Assembly (NCBI RefSeq): GCF_900103985.1
Contig: NZ_FNIE01000010.1
Coordinates: 248,001-312,000, forward strand
DNA length: 64,000 nucleotides
Origin: Actinacidiphila guanduensis
GTDB lineage: Bacteria; Actinomycetota; Actinomycetes; Streptomycetales; Streptomycetaceae
Reading direction: 5' to 3'
Shown here: piece after piece, positions 27,685-35,944 of the stretch
How the letters are laid out: every line of letters begins with the position of its first letter
Position numbering within the stretch: position 1 is the first letter of the stretch
The notes under the pieces: generated by a model
Told to the model about the DNA's origin: nothing
Databases searched by the model: none
Seen by the model: only the letters and a program-made list of their open reading frames with translations
Made by a program: the position numbers and the translations under genes

Positions 27685-28188
27685 GTGTTCACGACCGTAC
27701 TCATGATCGAGAAGCCGCTCGCCCCGGCGGACGTGGAGCTGGTCACCACGCTCCACGGCGACGAGCAGGTCTCCTTCGTCGTACTCATGCAGCCGCGCGG
27801 CGACCAGGACCGCCTGCTGCGGGCCGTGGACGACGTGGCACTCGGCCGCCTCGACGACGCCGCCCGGGAGAACGAGGTGCCCGAGGGCAAGGACGCCGCC
27901 GGCGCCGCCGAACGCTCCCTGCGGCACTCGCTGGAGGCGCTGCGGGCCGCCGGCGCGCAGGCCGACGGCGAAGTCGTCGAGCACCACCCGCTGGACCGGC
28001 TGAAGGCCGTGGTGGAGGAGCACGGCGCCGACGAGGTCGTGGTGCTCACCGCCCCGCACTTCGTGGAGGAGTTCTTCCACCGGGACTGGACCTCGCGGGC
28101 CCGGCACCGCGTCGGCGTGCCCGTGCTCAAGCTCTTCGCCCAGAGCGAGCCCGTCGAGCAGGAGACCCAGGAGCAGGGCGAGCGGTAG
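27685..28188 (+). CDS. Conserved actinobacterial protein, Usp-like fold, function unknown
   Basis: 167-residue protein. GTG at 27685 has GAAGGA eight bases upstream, which picks it over an in-frame GTG at 27619. VFTTVLMIEKPLAPADVELV, VSFVVLMQPRGDQDRLLRAV, then DEVVVLTAPHFVEEFFHRDW and GVPVLKLFA give alternating strand and helix segments like a universal-stress-protein/HUP fold, but the ATP-binding G-x2-G-x9-G motif is not visible. I recall close relatives across Streptomyces with no proven role. It lies 100 bp before murC. Confidence 0.75.
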   Translation: MFTTVLMIEKPLAPADVELVTTLHGDEQVSFVVLMQPRGDQDRLLRAVDDVALGRLDDAARENEVPEGKDAAGAAERSLRHSLEALRAAGAQADGEVVEHHPLDRLKAVVEEHGADEVVVLTAPHFVEEFFHRDWTSRARHRVGVPVLKLFAQSEPVEQETQEQGER

Positions 28189-28288
28189 GGCGAGTGGCCG
28201 CCGGGTCCGCCCCGCCGAGGTGCGAGAATCGTCGCACCCGTCCCCGCCGGCCCTCGGCACCGCCCCTGGACACCCTGGAGACCCGCGC

Positions 28289-29710
28289 ATGAGCACGTCC
28301 GCCCCGTCCGGCCCGACCGGTCCCGCCGTCCCGCCCGGCCTGGAGCGCCCGCACTTCGTCGGCATCGGCGGCGCGGGCATGTCCGGGATCGCGAAGATCC
28401 TGGCCCAGCGGGGCGCCCGGGTGGCCGGCAGCGACGCGCGGGAGTCGGAGACCGCCCAGGCCCTGCGCGGTCTCGGCGTCACCGTGCACATCGGCCACGA
28501 CGCGGCGCACCTCGCGCCGGACGCCTCCGCGGTGGTGGTCTCCAGCGCGATCCGCGAGCAGAACCCCGAACTGGCCGCGGCCCGCACCCGCGGCCTGCCG
28601 GTGGTGCACCGCAGCGACGCGCTGGCGGCGCTGATGGCCGGCGCCCGCACCATCGCGGTGGCCGGCACCCATGGCAAGACGACCACCACCTCGATGCTCG
28701 CCGTCTCGCTGGCCGCCCTCGGCCTCGACCCCTCGTACGCGATCGGCGGCGACCTGGACGCTCCCGGCTCCAACGCCCACCACGGCGGCGGCGACATCTT
28801 CGTGGCCGAGGCCGACGAGAGCGACCGCAGCTTCCACGCCTACTCCCCCGAGGTCGCCCTCGTCCTCAACGTGGAGCTGGACCACCACGCCAACTACGCC
28901 TCCATGGAGGAGATCTACGAATCCTTCGCCACCTTCGCCGGCAGGATCCGGCCGGGCGGCACCCTCGTGGTCTCCGCCGACCAGTCCGGCGCGGTGGAGC
29001 TGACCCGTCGGCTGCGCGGCCGCGAGGGCCTGCGGATCGTGACCGTCGGCGAGGCCGCGGACGCCGACGTGCGCATCACCGCGATCGTCCCGCGCGGGCT
29101 GACCAGCGAGGTCACCGTCGAGATCGAGGGCCGCCCGCTGGACTTCACCGTCTCCGTGCCCGGCCGCCACTACGCCTCCAACGCGGCCGCGGCGCTCGCC
29201 GCCGGCATCGCGGCCGGCGCGCCCGCGGCGGAACTGGCCGCGGCCCTGGCGAAGTACACCGGTGTCAAGCGCCGCCTGCAGCCGAAGGGCGAGGCCGGCG
29301 GGGTGCAGGTGATCGACTCCTACGCGCACCACCCCACCGAGATGACCGCCGACCTGGAGGCGATCCGCGGCGCCGCGGGCGCGGGGCGGGTACTCGTGGT
29401 CTTCCAGCCGCACCTGTTCAGCCGCACCAAGGAGCTGGGCGTGGAGATGGGCGGCGCGCTGGCGCTGGCCGACGCCTCGCTGGTGCTGGACATCTACCCG
29501 GCCCGCGAGGACCCGCTGCCGGGCGTGACGAGCGCGATCATCATCGACGCGGCCCGGGCCGCGGGCGCCGACACCACCGCCGTGCACGAGCGCGAGGCGG
29601 TCGCGGACGTGGTGGCAGGAATGGCGAAGAGGGGTGATCTCGTTCTCACCATGGGTGCGGGCGACGTGACCGACCTCGGTCCGCAGATTCTCGCCCGCCT
29701 CGGTGACTGA
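28289..29710 (+). CDS. murC: UDP-N-acetylmuramate--L-alanine ligase (MurC)
   Basis: 473-residue Mur ligase that adds L-alanine to UDP-MurNAc in the cytoplasm, the first peptide step of peptidoglycan. N-terminal HFVGIGGAGMSGIAKILAQR is the UDP-binding Rossmann domain; VAGTHGKTTTTSMLAV near residue 126 is the ATP P-loop; ALVLNVELDHHANYASME and VQVIDSYAHHPTEM are further Mur ligase motifs. ATG at 28289 has GGAG eight bases upstream. msrB follows after 10 bp, so they are probably co-transcribed. The gene lies apart from the dcw cluster, as is usual for murC in Streptomyces. Confidence 0.95.
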   Translation: MSTSAPSGPTGPAVPPGLERPHFVGIGGAGMSGIAKILAQRGARVAGSDARESETAQALRGLGVTVHIGHDAAHLAPDASAVVVSSAIREQNPELAAARTRGLPVVHRSDALAALMAGARTIAVAGTHGKTTTTSMLAVSLAALGLDPSYAIGGDLDAPGSNAHHGGGDIFVAEADESDRSFHAYSPEVALVLNVELDHHANYASMEEIYESFATFAGRIRPGGTLVVSADQSGAVELTRRLRGREGLRIVTVGEAADADVRITAIVPRGLTSEVTVEIEGRPLDFTVSVPGRHYASNAAAALAAGIAAGAPAAELAAALAKYTGVKRRLQPKGEAGGVQVIDSYAHHPTEMTADLEAIRGAAGAGRVLVVFQPHLFSRTKELGVEMGGALALADASLVLDIYPAREDPLPGVTSAIIIDAARAAGADTTAVHEREAVADVVAGMAKRGDLVLTMGAGDVTDLGPQILARLGD

Positions 29711-29720
29711 GGAGGACCGC

Positions 29721-30140
29721 ATGTCGCAGGACGTGAGCAAGTACCCGGTCGACAAGACCGACGAGCAGTGGCGCGCCGAGCTGTCCCCGCAGGAGTACGC
29801 GGTCCTGCGGCAGGCCGGCACCGAGCGCCCCTTCACCGGTGAGTACACCGACACCACGACGGAGGGCGTCTACTCCTGCCGCGCCTGCGGTGCGGAGCTG
29901 TTCCGCTCCGAGACGAAGTTCGAGTCGCACTGCGGGTGGCCGTCCTTCTACGACCCGGCCGACTCCGCGGCGGTCGAGCTGATCCAGGACCGCTCCCTCG
30001 GCATGGTCCGCACGGAGGTCCGCTGCGCCCGCTGCGGCTCCCACCTGGGCCACGTCTTCGAGGGCGAGGGGTATCCCACCCCCACCGACCAGCGCTACTG
30101 CATCAACTCCATCTCGCTGCGGCTCGCGCCGAAGGCGTAG
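29721..30140 (+). CDS. msrB: Peptide-methionine (R)-S-oxide reductase (MsrB)
   Basis: 139-residue repair enzyme that reduces methionine-R-sulfoxide in proteins. Four zinc cysteines are present in YSCRACGAELF and VRCARCGSHLGHVFEG, with the HCGWPSFYDPA substrate block and the catalytic Cys in RYCINSISLRL. A GAGGAGGA ribosome site lies just before ATG 29721. It follows murC by 10 bp. Confidence 0.97.
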   Translation: MSQDVSKYPVDKTDEQWRAELSPQEYAVLRQAGTERPFTGEYTDTTTEGVYSCRACGAELFRSETKFESHCGWPSFYDPADSAAVELIQDRSLGMVRTEVRCARCGSHLGHVFEGEGYPTPTDQRYCINSISLRLAPKA

Positions 30141-30144
30141 TACG

Positions 30145-30390
30145 GGGCGGCTCCGCGCCGCTCGGGTTCCTCTCTCGTCGCCGCCTGCCGCCCGGTGACC
30201 GGTTGGGCGCGCAGTTCCCCGCGCCCCTGAAAACCTTGCCCTTCGCCCGAAGGGTGAGCCGAATAGGGGCGCTGGGAGCACCGCCCAGGCGAAGCTCTGG
30301 GGGAGGAACTGCGCGACCCACCACGACGGCGCCGGCTGTCGGCGACGGGACAGGAACCCCGACGGCGAACAGCTGCCCCCGCCTGAAAGA
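30145..30390. repeat. Palindromic intergenic repeat, copy C
   Basis: A near-palindrome of about 245 bp. The outer arm GGGTTCCTCTCTCGTCGCCG (about 30164-30183) pairs with the CGGCGACGGGACAGGAACCC region (about 30339-30358). The inner arm CGCGCAGTTCCCCGCGCCCC (30208-30227) pairs with a right arm at about 30266-30315 that has a 30-bp insert. The central stem is GCCCTTCGCCCGAAGGGT. It separates msrB from pth2. Confidence 0.88.
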
Positions 30391-30398
30391 GTGGGACC

Positions 30399-31076
30399 GT
30401 GACAGATGAGGATCGCGACGCGGCGCCGCAGTTCGTGCTGCCGCTGGTCGTGCGGATCGAGCGGGGGGCGCCGCCCGCACGGACGGACGCGCTGGAGACG
30501 GCGGCCCGCGCCGTGCTGACCCTGCTCGCCGACGAGCGGGCGACCGCCGAGGACGGCGAGTGGACCGAGGCCGTACGCAACTGGCAGGACGCCCGCATCC
30601 GCAAGGTCGTCCGCCGGGCCAGGGGCGCGGAGTGGCGCCGGGCCGAGGCACTGCCCGGCATCACCGTGGAGGGCGCCGGCGCCGAGGTGCGGGTCTTCCC
30701 GCCGGTCCCGCTGGACGGCTGGCCGAAGGATCTGGCCCGCCTCCAGGTCTCCGGTACCGAACTCGAGGATCCCGAGCCGCCCGCGGCCCCCGAGCCGGGC
30801 GTCCCGGTGCTGTGGCTGAACCCGGGCCTGGCCATGTCGGCCGGCAAGGCGATGGCCCAGGCCGGGCACGGCGCCCAGCTCGCCTGGTGGGCCCTGGACC
30901 CGCAGGCGCGCGAGTCCTGGCGCAAGGCGGGCTTCCCGCTGGCCGCGCGCACCGCGAGCCCCGCCCGCTGGTCCGCCCTGACGGCCTCGGGCCTCCCCAC
31001 CGTCCAGGACGCGGGCTTCACCGAGGTCGCCCCGGGTTCGGTGACGGTCGTGGCCGAGCACCCCGCACTGCTCTGA
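30399..31076 (+). CDS. PTH2-family aminoacyl/peptidyl-tRNA hydrolase
   Basis: 225-residue protein with a C-terminal PTH2 domain. LWLNPGLAMSAGKAMAQAGH near residue 137 is the PTH2 signature (M-S-x-G-K...AQ-x-x-H), followed by GAQLAWWALD, and the end FTEVAPGSVTVVAEHP matches the closing strand. PTH2 enzymes release peptides from peptidyl-tRNA; here the first 120 residues form an extra N-terminal domain with no motif I know. GTG at 30399 lies 9 bp after repeat copy C. The enzyme role is inferred from the motif; the N-terminal part may change specificity. Confidence 0.82.
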   Translation: MTDEDRDAAPQFVLPLVVRIERGAPPARTDALETAARAVLTLLADERATAEDGEWTEAVRNWQDARIRKVVRRARGAEWRRAEALPGITVEGAGAEVRVFPPVPLDGWPKDLARLQVSGTELEDPEPPAAPEPGVPVLWLNPGLAMSAGKAMAQAGHGAQLAWWALDPQARESWRKAGFPLAARTASPARWSALTASGLPTVQDAGFTEVAPGSVTVVAEHPALL

Positions 31077-31127
31077 GAAGGCACCCGCGGGGCAGGGGCA
31101 GCGGAGGACAGCAGAAGGACAGCAGCA

Positions 31128-31161
31128 AGGGCGTGCCCTCCGCGAACGGGGAGCACGCCCT
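31128..31161. terminator. Hairpin between convergent pth2 and hemQ
   Basis: AGGGCGTGC at 31128-31136 pairs with GCACGCCCT at 31153-31161, extended by a CCTC/GGGG step with one bulge. It can serve both strands. Confidence 0.65.
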
Positions 31162-31189
31162 GTCGGCTGGGGACCCGCCGGAGCGGTCC

Positions 31190-31951
31190 TTATGCGAGTC
31201 CGGCGACGAGTTCGGCCACGGGACGCCGCCGGCCGGTGAAGAACGGCACCTCCTCGCGGACGTGCATGCGCGCCTCGGAGCCCCGCAGGTGCCGCATCAG
31301 GTCCACGATCCGGTGCAGTTCGTCCGCCTCGAAGGCGAGCAGCCACTCGTAGTCGCCGAGCGAGAAGGACGCCACGGTGTTCGCCCGCACATCCGGGTAG
31401 CCGCGGGCCATCCTGCCGTGGTCGGCGAGCATGCGGCGCCGGTCCTCGTCGGGCAGCAGGTACCAGTCGTAGGAGCGCACGAACGGGTAGACGCTGACGT
31501 ACGCCCGTGCCTCCTCCTCGGCGAGGAACGCCGGGATGTGCGACTTGTTGAACTCCGCCGGCCGGTGCAGCGCCATGTTCGACCACACCGGGACGAGCGC
31601 GCGGCCCAGCCGAGTGCGGCGGAAGAGGTTGTACGCGTCCTGCAGCGCGTCCGAGGTCTCCGCGTGCCACCAGATCATCAGATCGGCGTCGGCCCGCAGG
31701 CCCGACAGGTCGTACGTGCCGCGCACGACGACGTCCTTCGCGGCGAGCTGCGCGAACAGCTCCTCCACTTCGTCGGCGTACCCCGTGCGGTCGGCCGGCA
31801 GGACGTCCTTGAGCCGGAAGACGGACCAGAGGGTGTAGCGGATGACCTCGTTGAGGTCCTTGGCCTTCTTGCCTGCGTGGGGTGCCTTCGCGGGTGCGGC
31901 GGCAGCCGCTTCGGCGGCGTCCGGGGCGCGATCGGCGGTCGAGTCGCTCAT
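31190..31951 (-). CDS. hemQ: Coproheme decarboxylase HemQ (chlorite-dismutase family)
   Basis: 253-residue enzyme that oxidatively decarboxylates Fe-coproporphyrin III to haem b, the last step of the coproporphyrin-dependent pathway of actinobacteria and firmicutes. VIRYTLWSVFRLKD begins the fold; YVSVYPFVRSYDWYLLPDED carries the catalytic Tyr, and RRMLADHGRMARGYPDVRAN holds the haem-ligand His. It lacks the distal Arg arrangement of true chlorite dismutases as far as I can judge. ATG at 31951 starts MSDSTADR, 4 bp after hemG; an ATG at 31969 would overlap hemG. A 40-residue Ala/Lys-rich tail precedes the fold. Confidence 0.94.
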   Translation of the reverse strand: MSDSTADRAPDAAEAAAAAPAKAPHAGKKAKDLNEVIRYTLWSVFRLKDVLPADRTGYADEVEELFAQLAAKDVVVRGTYDLSGLRADADLMIWWHAETSDALQDAYNLFRRTRLGRALVPVWSNMALHRPAEFNKSHIPAFLAEEEARAYVSVYPFVRSYDWYLLPDEDRRRMLADHGRMARGYPDVRANTVASFSLGDYEWLLAFEADELHRIVDLMRHLRGSEARMHVREEVPFFTGRRRPVAELVAGLA

Positions 31952-31955
31952 GCGG

Positions 31956-33410
31956 TTATTCTCCCGCATCGTCCGCGCCGCCCTGCGGCAGGGTGGCCAG
32001 CAGGGCCGCGGCCGCCTTGCGGGCGCCGCCGATGCAGGCCGGGATGCCCACGCCGTCGTACAGGGCGCCGCACAGGGCGAGTCCGGGCAGCTTCGCGGCC
32101 TGCTCGCGGATCCGCCGCACCCGGTCCGGGTGTCCCACCGCGTACTGCGGCAGGCCCGCCTCCCAGCGGGTCACCCGGGCCGCGACCGGCGCCGCCCGCA
32201 GGCCCACCGCCTCGCCCAGGTCCTCCCGGGACAGCCGCACCAGGTCGGTGTCGTCCCACGCCAGCTCGGCGGTGTCGCCGTGCCGCCCGATCGAGGTGCG
32301 CAGCACGAAGGTGTCGCCGCCCGCCTCGTCCAGCCAGCCCCACTTGCGGCTGGCGAACGTCGACGCCTTGATCGTACGGCCGTCCACCGGTGGCACCAAA
32401 AAGCCGCTGCTCTGCGGGAGTTGGAGCACATCGGTACGGCGGAAGGCCATCGTGACCAGGGCCATGCCTGCGTATTCCACGGCCGACAGCTCCGCCGCCG
32501 CGGCGGGTGACTCGGCGGCCAGCAGCCGGGCCGCGGCCGGCGCGGGCACCGCTAGCACCACCGCGTCGGCGGTCAGCTCGCGCCCCTCCAGGGCGATCCG
32601 CCAGCCGTGCGCGCCGGTCCTGCGCAGGCCGCGCACGCGCGCTCCGGTCTCGATCACGGCGCCGGCCGCCCGGCACGCGTCGGCGACCGCGAGCGGCAGG
32701 CGCCCGACCCCGCCACGGATGCCGTTGAAGACCGGTTCGCCGGCACCGCCCTGCGCCGCCTTGCGCTGGATCTCGCGGGCCGCCTCGATCAGGGAGCGGC
32801 CCTCGTGGGCGGCCGCCCACAGCTGCGGCACCGTGGCGCGCAGCGACAGCTCGTAGGCGTTGCCCGCGTACACCCCGCCGAGCAGCGGATCGACCAGGCG
32901 GTCCACCACTTCGTGGCCGAGCCGCGCGGCGACATAGGTGCCCACGGCGACGTCCTCGCCGACCTCGGTGCGGGGCAGCACATGGTCCAGCGGCAGCCGG
33001 GCGAGCCCCGCCGCCGACAGCACGCCGGAGGCCGCGAGCGGGGCCAGGTCGCCGGGAACGCCCATGACGTGGCCCTTGGGCATGGGGCGCAGCCGCCCCC
33101 GCGTCCACAGCGTGGCGCCCAGCACGGCGGGCGGCTCCAGGTCCTCCCCCAGCCCGACCTCGCGGGCCAGTTGCACCGCCTCCGGCCGCCGCGCCAGAAG
33201 CGACTCGGCTCCCAGATCGACCGGCACCCCGGCGATCTCGTCGGCGTGGAGCGTCCCGCCGAGCCGGTCGCCGGCCTCCAGCACGGTCACCCGCGCCCCG
33301 CCGTGCACCAGCTCGTACGCCGCGGCGAGCCCCGCGATCCCGCCGCCCACGACCACCACATGTCCCGCGGCCGGGCCCCCGTCGCCACGGCCGTCCTGCG
33401 CCTGCCTCAT
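31956..33410 (-). CDS. hemG: Coproporphyrinogen III / protoporphyrinogen oxidase (HemG/CgoX type)
   Basis: 484-residue FAD enzyme that oxidises coproporphyrinogen III to coproporphyrin III in actinobacteria. HVVVVGGGIAGLAAAYELVH near residue 16 is the dinucleotide-binding loop, with VTVLEAGDRLGGTLHADEI following; LLGGVYAGNAYELSLRATVP and the C-terminal LALCGALYDGVGIPACIGGA are family blocks. ATG at 33410 (MRQAQDGRGDGG) starts just before the FAD motif. It is followed after 4 bp by hemQ, so the pair forms an operon. Divergent from a DUF4349 gene. Confidence 0.94.
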   Translation of the reverse strand: MRQAQDGRGDGGPAAGHVVVVGGGIAGLAAAYELVHGGARVTVLEAGDRLGGTLHADEIAGVPVDLGAESLLARRPEAVQLAREVGLGEDLEPPAVLGATLWTRGRLRPMPKGHVMGVPGDLAPLAASGVLSAAGLARLPLDHVLPRTEVGEDVAVGTYVAARLGHEVVDRLVDPLLGGVYAGNAYELSLRATVPQLWAAAHEGRSLIEAAREIQRKAAQGGAGEPVFNGIRGGVGRLPLAVADACRAAGAVIETGARVRGLRRTGAHGWRIALEGRELTADAVVLAVPAPAAARLLAAESPAAAAELSAVEYAGMALVTMAFRRTDVLQLPQSSGFLVPPVDGRTIKASTFASRKWGWLDEAGGDTFVLRTSIGRHGDTAELAWDDTDLVRLSREDLGEAVGLRAAPVAARVTRWEAGLPQYAVGHPDRVRRIREQAAKLPGLALCGALYDGVGIPACIGGARKAAAALLATLPQGGADDAGE

Positions 33411-33545
33411 CCCCCCACTGTCGCAGACGCCGTTCCGCCTCCCGAACGTGACCCCATCGAAATCGCCCCCTCGAAACCCGCCCCCTGCCCGCCGCGTCCA
33501 ACCCGCGATCGTGCTCCAACAACCGCTGAGCCAGGGGGGATCGAC

Positions 33546-34469
33546 ATGAGGATCACCGCAGTCACGAGAGCGCGCCGGGCGCGGGCACGGGGAGCGCTGG
33601 TGGGCGGGGTGGTGGCCGTGCTGGTGGGGGCGGCCGCCGTCGCGGGGTGCAGTTCGTCGGGCGGGAGCACCAGCGACTCCGCCAAGGCGGGCGGGCCGGC
33701 CGTCGCCCGTGTCACGCAGGCGCCGAGCGGGGCCGGCGGGGACACGGCGGGGCCCACGGCGTCGGCCGGGACCACGAGCGCGGCCAAGGTGCAGGCGAGC
33801 TACCTGGAACGGAGCGCGGTGCTGAGCGTGCAGACACCGCACGTGACCGAGCAGCTGGGCAAGGCCAGGGCATACGTGGAGGCGGCCGGCGGGTACGCGG
33901 GCGACGAGAACACGCAGGTCGACGCGCACGGCCACGCGAGTTCGTCGATCCAGCTGAAGGTGCCGACCGCCCGCTACGACGACCTGCTCACGCGCCTGTC
34001 GGGCCTGGGCACCCTGCTCGACCGCCAGGTGAAGGTAGCGGACGTCACCGGTCAGGTCGTGGACGTCGCCAGCCGGATCAGCTCCCAGCAGGCGAGTGTC
34101 GCGCGGGTGCGCGCCCTCATGGACCGGGCGGCGAGCCTGCACGACGTCGTCACGCTGGAGGGCGAGCTGAGTACGCGCGAGGCGTCGCTGGAGTCCCTTG
34201 AGGCCCAGCGGGATTCGCTCCGCTCGCGGACCGACCTCGCGACCATCACGCTGCGGCTCTCCGAACCGCCGGTCGCTCCCGCGCCCACCCGGCACCACGC
34301 GCGGCGCGGCTTCTGGGGCGCGGTGGGCCACGCGTTCGCCTCCGGCTGGCACGGCTTCTACGTCACCCTGCGGGGCATCTTCGTCGGCGTCTCGGCGGCA
34401 GCGCCGTTTCTCGCGGTGGCCGCCGTGCCGGCCGTCCTGGGGTACCGAATCCGTCGCCGCCGCGCCTAA
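33546..34469 (+). CDS. DUF4349 lipoprotein with C-terminal membrane segment
   Basis: 307-residue DUF4349 protein. A basic start, hydrophobic stretch and the lipobox VAGC near residues 34-37 predict a lipoprotein; a Ser/Thr/Gly/Ala-rich linker of about 45 residues follows. The DUF4349 domain (YLERSAVLSVQTPHVTEQLG to about residue 240) ends in a coiled-coil region (RISSQQASVARVRALMDRA, LSTREASLESLEAQRDSLRS). A membrane segment lies near 270-295, then RIRRRRA. AGGGGGG precedes ATG 33546. Function unknown; divergent from hemG-hemQ. Confidence 0.86.
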   Translation: MRITAVTRARRARARGALVGGVVAVLVGAAAVAGCSSSGGSTSDSAKAGGPAVARVTQAPSGAGGDTAGPTASAGTTSAAKVQASYLERSAVLSVQTPHVTEQLGKARAYVEAAGGYAGDENTQVDAHGHASSSIQLKVPTARYDDLLTRLSGLGTLLDRQVKVADVTGQVVDVASRISSQQASVARVRALMDRAASLHDVVTLEGELSTREASLESLEAQRDSLRSRTDLATITLRLSEPPVAPAPTRHHARRGFWGAVGHAFASGWHGFYVTLRGIFVGVSAAAPFLAVAAVPAVLGYRIRRRRA

Positions 34470-34474
34470 CGGCT

Positions 34475-34765
34475 CCCCGCCGCTCGGGTTCCCTTACGGC
34501 GCACTCGGGTTCCCTTGCGGTGCCGGGTTCCGCCCGGCGGTGGGTTGCGCGCGCCGCTCCTCCCCCGGAGCTTCGCCTGGGGGCACCCCCAGCGCCCCTG
34601 GGTCGTACAACCTCGCCCTGCGCGCAAAGGGCAAGCGTTATAGGGGCGCTGGGGGCACCTCCCAGGCGAAGCTCCGGGGGAGGAACTGCGCGACCAGCCA
34701 GGACAGCGCGGCAGTCGGCAACGGCGGGGAACCCAACGGCGAAAAGCCGCCCCGCGGAAAAAGCT
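34475..34765. repeat. Palindromic intergenic repeat, copy D, long arms
   Basis: Left arm about 34549-34598 and right arm 34643-34692 are inverted copies of about 50 bp with few mismatches. Each contains GGAGCTTCGCCTGGG/CCCAGGCGAAGCTCC, an insert missing from copy B. An inner stem GCCCT...AGGGC (34615-34632) sits in the loop. It lies between the convergent DUF4349 and hemE genes and could act as a bidirectional terminator. Confidence 0.9.
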
Positions 34766-35801
34766 ACGCGCCGTGGACGTAGTCGACGAGGCGGGTGAGG
34801 GTGTCGGGGTCGGTGGTGGGGAGGACGCCGTGGCCGAGGTTGAAGATGTGCCCCGTCCCGGAAGCCGCGGCAGCGGCCAGCACCTCGTCGGCCTTCGCCT
34901 CGACCGCCGCGGTGGGGGCGAAGAGGACGGAGGGGTCGAGGTTGCCCTGGAGTGCCTTGCCGGGGCCCACCCGGCGGGCCGCCTCGTCCAGGGGGACCCG
35001 CCAGTCGACGCCCACGACGTCCGCCCCGGCCTCGCCCATGAGGCCGAGCAGTTCGCCGGTGCCCACCCCGAAGTGGATCCGCGGCACGCCGTAGCCGGCG
35101 ACGGCGTCGAAGACCTTGGCGGAGGCCGGCATCACATGGGTGCGGTAGTCCGCGGGGGCGAGCGCGCCCACCCAGGAGTCGAAGAGCTGCACGGCGCTCG
35201 CGCCCGCCTCGATCTGCACCTTCAGGAAGGTGATCGTGATGTCGGCGAGCCGGTCCAGCAGGTCGCGCCACAGCTCGGGCTCGCCGTACATCATCGCCTT
35301 GGTGCGCTCGTGGTTGCGCGAGGGGCCGCCCTCCACGAGGTAGCTCGCCAGTGTGAAGGGCGCCCCGGCGAAGCCGATCAGCGGGGTCGCGCCCAGCTGT
35401 CCGGTGAGCAGCCCGACCGCCTCGGTGACGTACGGGACGTCGTCGGGCTCCAGCGGCCGCAGCCGGTCGAGGTCGGCGCGGGTGCGGATCGGGTCGGCCA
35501 CGACGGGGCCGACGCCCGGCTTGATGTCCAGGTCCAGGCCGATCGCCTTCAGCGGCACCACGATGTCGCTGAAGTAGATCGCGGCGTCCACCCCGTGCCG
35601 CCGCACCGGCTGCATCGTGATCTCGGCGATGAGTTCCGGCCGGGTGCAGGACTCCAGCATCGGGATGCCCTCGCGCACCTTGAGGTACTCCGGGAGCGAC
35701 CGGCCGGCCTGGCGCATGAACCACACCGGGGTGTGCGGCACGGGCTCGCGCCGGCAGGCGCGGATGAACGGGGAAGCAGCGGTCTGCTGGTGCGCACTCA
35801 C
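34764..35801 (-). CDS. hemE: Uroporphyrinogen decarboxylase (HemE)
   Basis: 345-residue enzyme that removes four carboxyl groups from uroporphyrinogen III to make coproporphyrinogen III. PVWFMRQAGRSLPEYLKVRE is the family signature with the catalytic Arg; ESCTRPELIAEITMQPVRRH, IYFSDIVVPLKAIGLDLDI (Asp base) and HIFNLGHGVLPTTDPDTL complete the set. GTG at 35801 (VSAHQQTAASPF) has AGGA eight bases upstream; the frame extends further but lacks family sequence. It feeds the hemG-hemQ step nearby. Divergent from the DUF3000 gene. Confidence 0.96.
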   Translation of the reverse strand: MSAHQQTAASPFIRACRREPVPHTPVWFMRQAGRSLPEYLKVREGIPMLESCTRPELIAEITMQPVRRHGVDAAIYFSDIVVPLKAIGLDLDIKPGVGPVVADPIRTRADLDRLRPLEPDDVPYVTEAVGLLTGQLGATPLIGFAGAPFTLASYLVEGGPSRNHERTKAMMYGEPELWRDLLDRLADITITFLKVQIEAGASAVQLFDSWVGALAPADYRTHVMPASAKVFDAVAGYGVPRIHFGVGTGELLGLMGEAGADVVGVDWRVPLDEAARRVGPGKALQGNLDPSVLFAPTAAVEAKADEVLAAAAASGTGHIFNLGHGVLPTTDPDTLTRLVDYVHGA

Positions 35802-35931
35802 ACCCCGAATCCTCCCACGCCCGCGGCCGCCGTCCGCACGCACGGGAGGTGCCCCGGCCGAACACCCTCGGGAAGCCGCCAATTACTGCCGGCCACGGGT
35901 GTTGATGCGCGCCAAGCACACCGGGGCGGCC

Positions 35932-35937
35932 TACTCT
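35932..35937 (+). promoter_or_regulatory. Candidate -10 element for a leaderless DUF3000 message
   Basis: TACTCT lies 7 bases before ATG 35945, the spacing that places the transcription start on the ATG. No clear -35 is seen. Confidence 0.35.
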
Positions 35938-35944
35938 TCCGGGC

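Noticed and set aside
33452..33480. Direct repeat TCGAAA (14 bp apart) in the hemG/DUF4349 divergent gap
   Set aside because: Only six shared bases plus C runs; expected by chance.
31956..34352. Extended hemG frame reaching to 34352
   Set aside because: Upstream part is antisense to the DUF4349 gene; the FAD motif starts right after ATG 33410.
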